A stretch of DNA of 15,821 nt, taken from positions 1 through 15,821 of the forward strand of contig CAMOLY010000010.1 of the NCBI GenBank assembly GCA_946619065.1, in the 5' to 3' direction. Position numbers and translations under genes: made by a program. Positions 14,870-15,821 of this stretch are shown in pieces. Origin of the DNA: an uncultured Clostridia bacterium (GTDB taxonomy: Bacteria; Bacillota; Clostridia; Oscillospirales; Oscillospiraceae). The notes below the pieces were generated by a model. It had not been told where the DNA came from and searched no databases. It saw only the letters and a program-made list of their open reading frames with translations. How positions within the stretch are numbered: the stretch's first letter is position 1; every line of letters begins with the position of its first letter.

Positions 14870-15821
14870 ATGGATAAATATATCGGGAAAATTCTGGAAG
14901 ATCGCTATGAGATCCAGGAGGTGATCGGCGTCGGCGGAATGGCCGTGGTCTACAAAGCGATGGACCATCGGCTCAACCGTCTGGTCGCCATCAAGATTCT
15001 GAAGGACGATTATTCCAACGACGCGGAATTCCGCCGCCGTTTTCACGGGGAGTCCCAGGCAGTTGCGATGATGTCCCATCCCAACATCGTCAGCGTCTAC
15101 GATGTGTCCAAGGGCGGAGACGTTGACTACATCGTGATGGAGCTGATCGACGGGATCACGCTCAAGCAGTATATGGAGCAGAAGGGCCCGCTTTCCTGGC
15201 GGGAGACCCTGCACTTTGCCATGCAGATCGCCAAGGCCCTGGAGCACGCCCACAGCCGCAACATCATCCACCGGGACATCAAGCCCCATAACGTGATGAT
15301 CCTGAAGGACGGAAGCGTCAAGGTGGCTGATTTCGGCATCGCGCGCGTGGCTTCCGCCAGCAACACGCTGACGAAGGAAGCGCTGGGTTCGGTCCACTAT
15401 ATCTCTCCGGAGCAGGCCAAGGGTGCCAGAGTCGACAACCGCACCGACATCTATTCCCTGGGCGTGGTCATGTATGAAATGCTCACCGGCCGTCCGCCGT
15501 ACAACGGAGAGACGCCCGTCAGCGTGGCGATCCAGCACATCAACGGCACGCCGCTGGCGCCGTCTCTGCTCAACAGCGAGATCCCGACGGGCCTTGAGCA
15601 GATCACGATGCACGCCATGTGCTCTGACTTGAATATCCGCTACGCTTCCGTCACCGACATGCTGCAGGATATGGAGGAATTCCGCAAGGATCCCACGATC
15701 CGGTTCACCTTCCTGCCGGCCCGCGTCTCTGCCGCCACCGGGACCAGAGCGCAGCAGCCGCTGCGTCCGAAAACGGTTCCTGCCCGTCAGGAGGCAAAAG
15801 AGGTGGAATACGTCACCACGC
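14870..15821 (+). CDS. prkC: PASTA-type Ser/Thr protein kinase PrkC (partial, cut by window end)
   Basis: The first 317 codons of a eukaryotic-like Ser/Thr kinase; the frame is open at the window edge. The kinase domain is complete: glycine loop GVGGMAVVY (20-28), ATP-anchoring K42 (AIK), E61 in helix C, HRDIKPHN (134-141, catalytic D136), DFG (154-156), and an activation loop with T166 and T168 before GSVHYISPEQ. After about residue 280 the sequence becomes a Pro/Arg/Ala-rich juxtamembrane linker. Known relatives continue with one membrane helix and PASTA repeats that sense muropeptides; these would lie beyond the window. GGAAGGAG precedes ATG 14870. Pairing with prpC and the rlmN-prpC-prkC order support the call. 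Confidence 0.95.
   Translation, partial: MDKYIGKILEDRYEIQEVIGVGGMAVVYKAMDHRLNRLVAIKILKDDYSNDAEFRRRFHGESQAVAMMSHPNIVSVYDVSKGGDVDYIVMELIDGITLKQYMEQKGPLSWRETLHFAMQIAKALEHAHSRNIIHRDIKPHNVMILKDGSVKVADFGIARVASASNTLTKEALGSVHYISPEQAKGARVDNRTDIYSLGVVMYEMLTGRPPYNGETPVSVAIQHINGTPLAPSLLNSEIPTGLEQITMHAMCSDLNIRYASVTDMLQDMEEFRKDPTIRFTFLPARVSAATGTRAQQPLRPKTVPARQEAKEVEYVTT

Noticed and set aside
13899..14870. A 323-residue minus-strand frame opposite prpC
   Set aside because: prpC on the plus strand has all PP2C metal-binding motifs and a good ribosome-binding site; the antisense frame is a shadow.
1..15821. CRISPR arrays, tRNA or rRNA genes, phage or defence genes
   Set aside because: I saw no regularly spaced direct repeats, no tRNA-like cloverleaf with a CCA-type end, no rRNA sequence, and no phage or defence-family proteins.

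Overview
This window looks like chromosomal core sequence from a GC-rich (about 60% by eye) member of the Clostridia, most likely an Oscillospiraceae/Ruminococcaceae-type gut bacterium. The reasons are the family content (DUF3343, DUF5685, CdaA/CdaR, RemA, omega subunit, PASTA-type kinase), the gene order of the Bacillota yicC-remA-gmk-rpoZ-priA-def-fmt-rsmB-rlmN-prpC-prkC cluster, strong GGAGG ribosome-binding sites, frequent TTG starts, and an intergenic hairpin repeat of a kind common in that group. The taxonomic call is inference. Every gene I accept is on the + strand.

Layout. Positions 1-123 hold no gene but carry two tight hairpins that resemble the end of an IS200/IS605-type element (tentative). 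Positions 124-1475 hold a translationally coupled pair: a small DUF3343 protein and a class V PLP enzyme of the cysteine desulfurase family (sulfur or selenium handling). A sigma-A-like promoter (TTGCTA, 17 nt, TATAAT) lies at 1514-1542. After it come cdaA (diadenylate cyclase) and cdaR (YbbR-domain regulator), which make and control c-di-AMP. The usual third gene, glmM, does not follow. Instead there is a three-gene cassette of unknown function (3773-5813): a cysteine-rich DUF5685 protein with two Asp-rich motifs, a J-domain protein with a cysteine-rich tail, and a small multi-pass membrane protein.

From 5827 to the end runs the conserved housekeeping cluster: yicC (RNase), remA (DUF370 DNA-binding regulator), gmk, rpoZ, priA, def, fmt, rsmB, rlmN, prpC and the start of prkC, which is cut by the window edge. 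coaBC, often found between rpoZ and priA, is absent here. The cluster joins GTP supply (Gmk), transcription (omega), replication restart (PriA), N-formylmethionine addition and removal (Fmt/Def), rRNA methylation (RsmB/RlmN) and Ser/Thr phospho-signalling (PrpC/PrkC).

Genes are packed tightly, with many 4-nt stop/start overlaps. I see no convincing intrinsic terminator between 1537 and the end, so read-through from the cdaA promoter is possible. Several starts were moved from the longest open frame on ribosome-binding-site spacing and family N-termini: cdaA 1606, cdaR 2462, membrane protein TTG 5283, remA 6796, gmk TTG 7040, priA 7870, def 10331, rlmN TTG 13037. The best candidates for something undescribed are the DUF5685/J-domain/membrane cassette, the hairpin repeat before remA, and the hairpins at the left edge.
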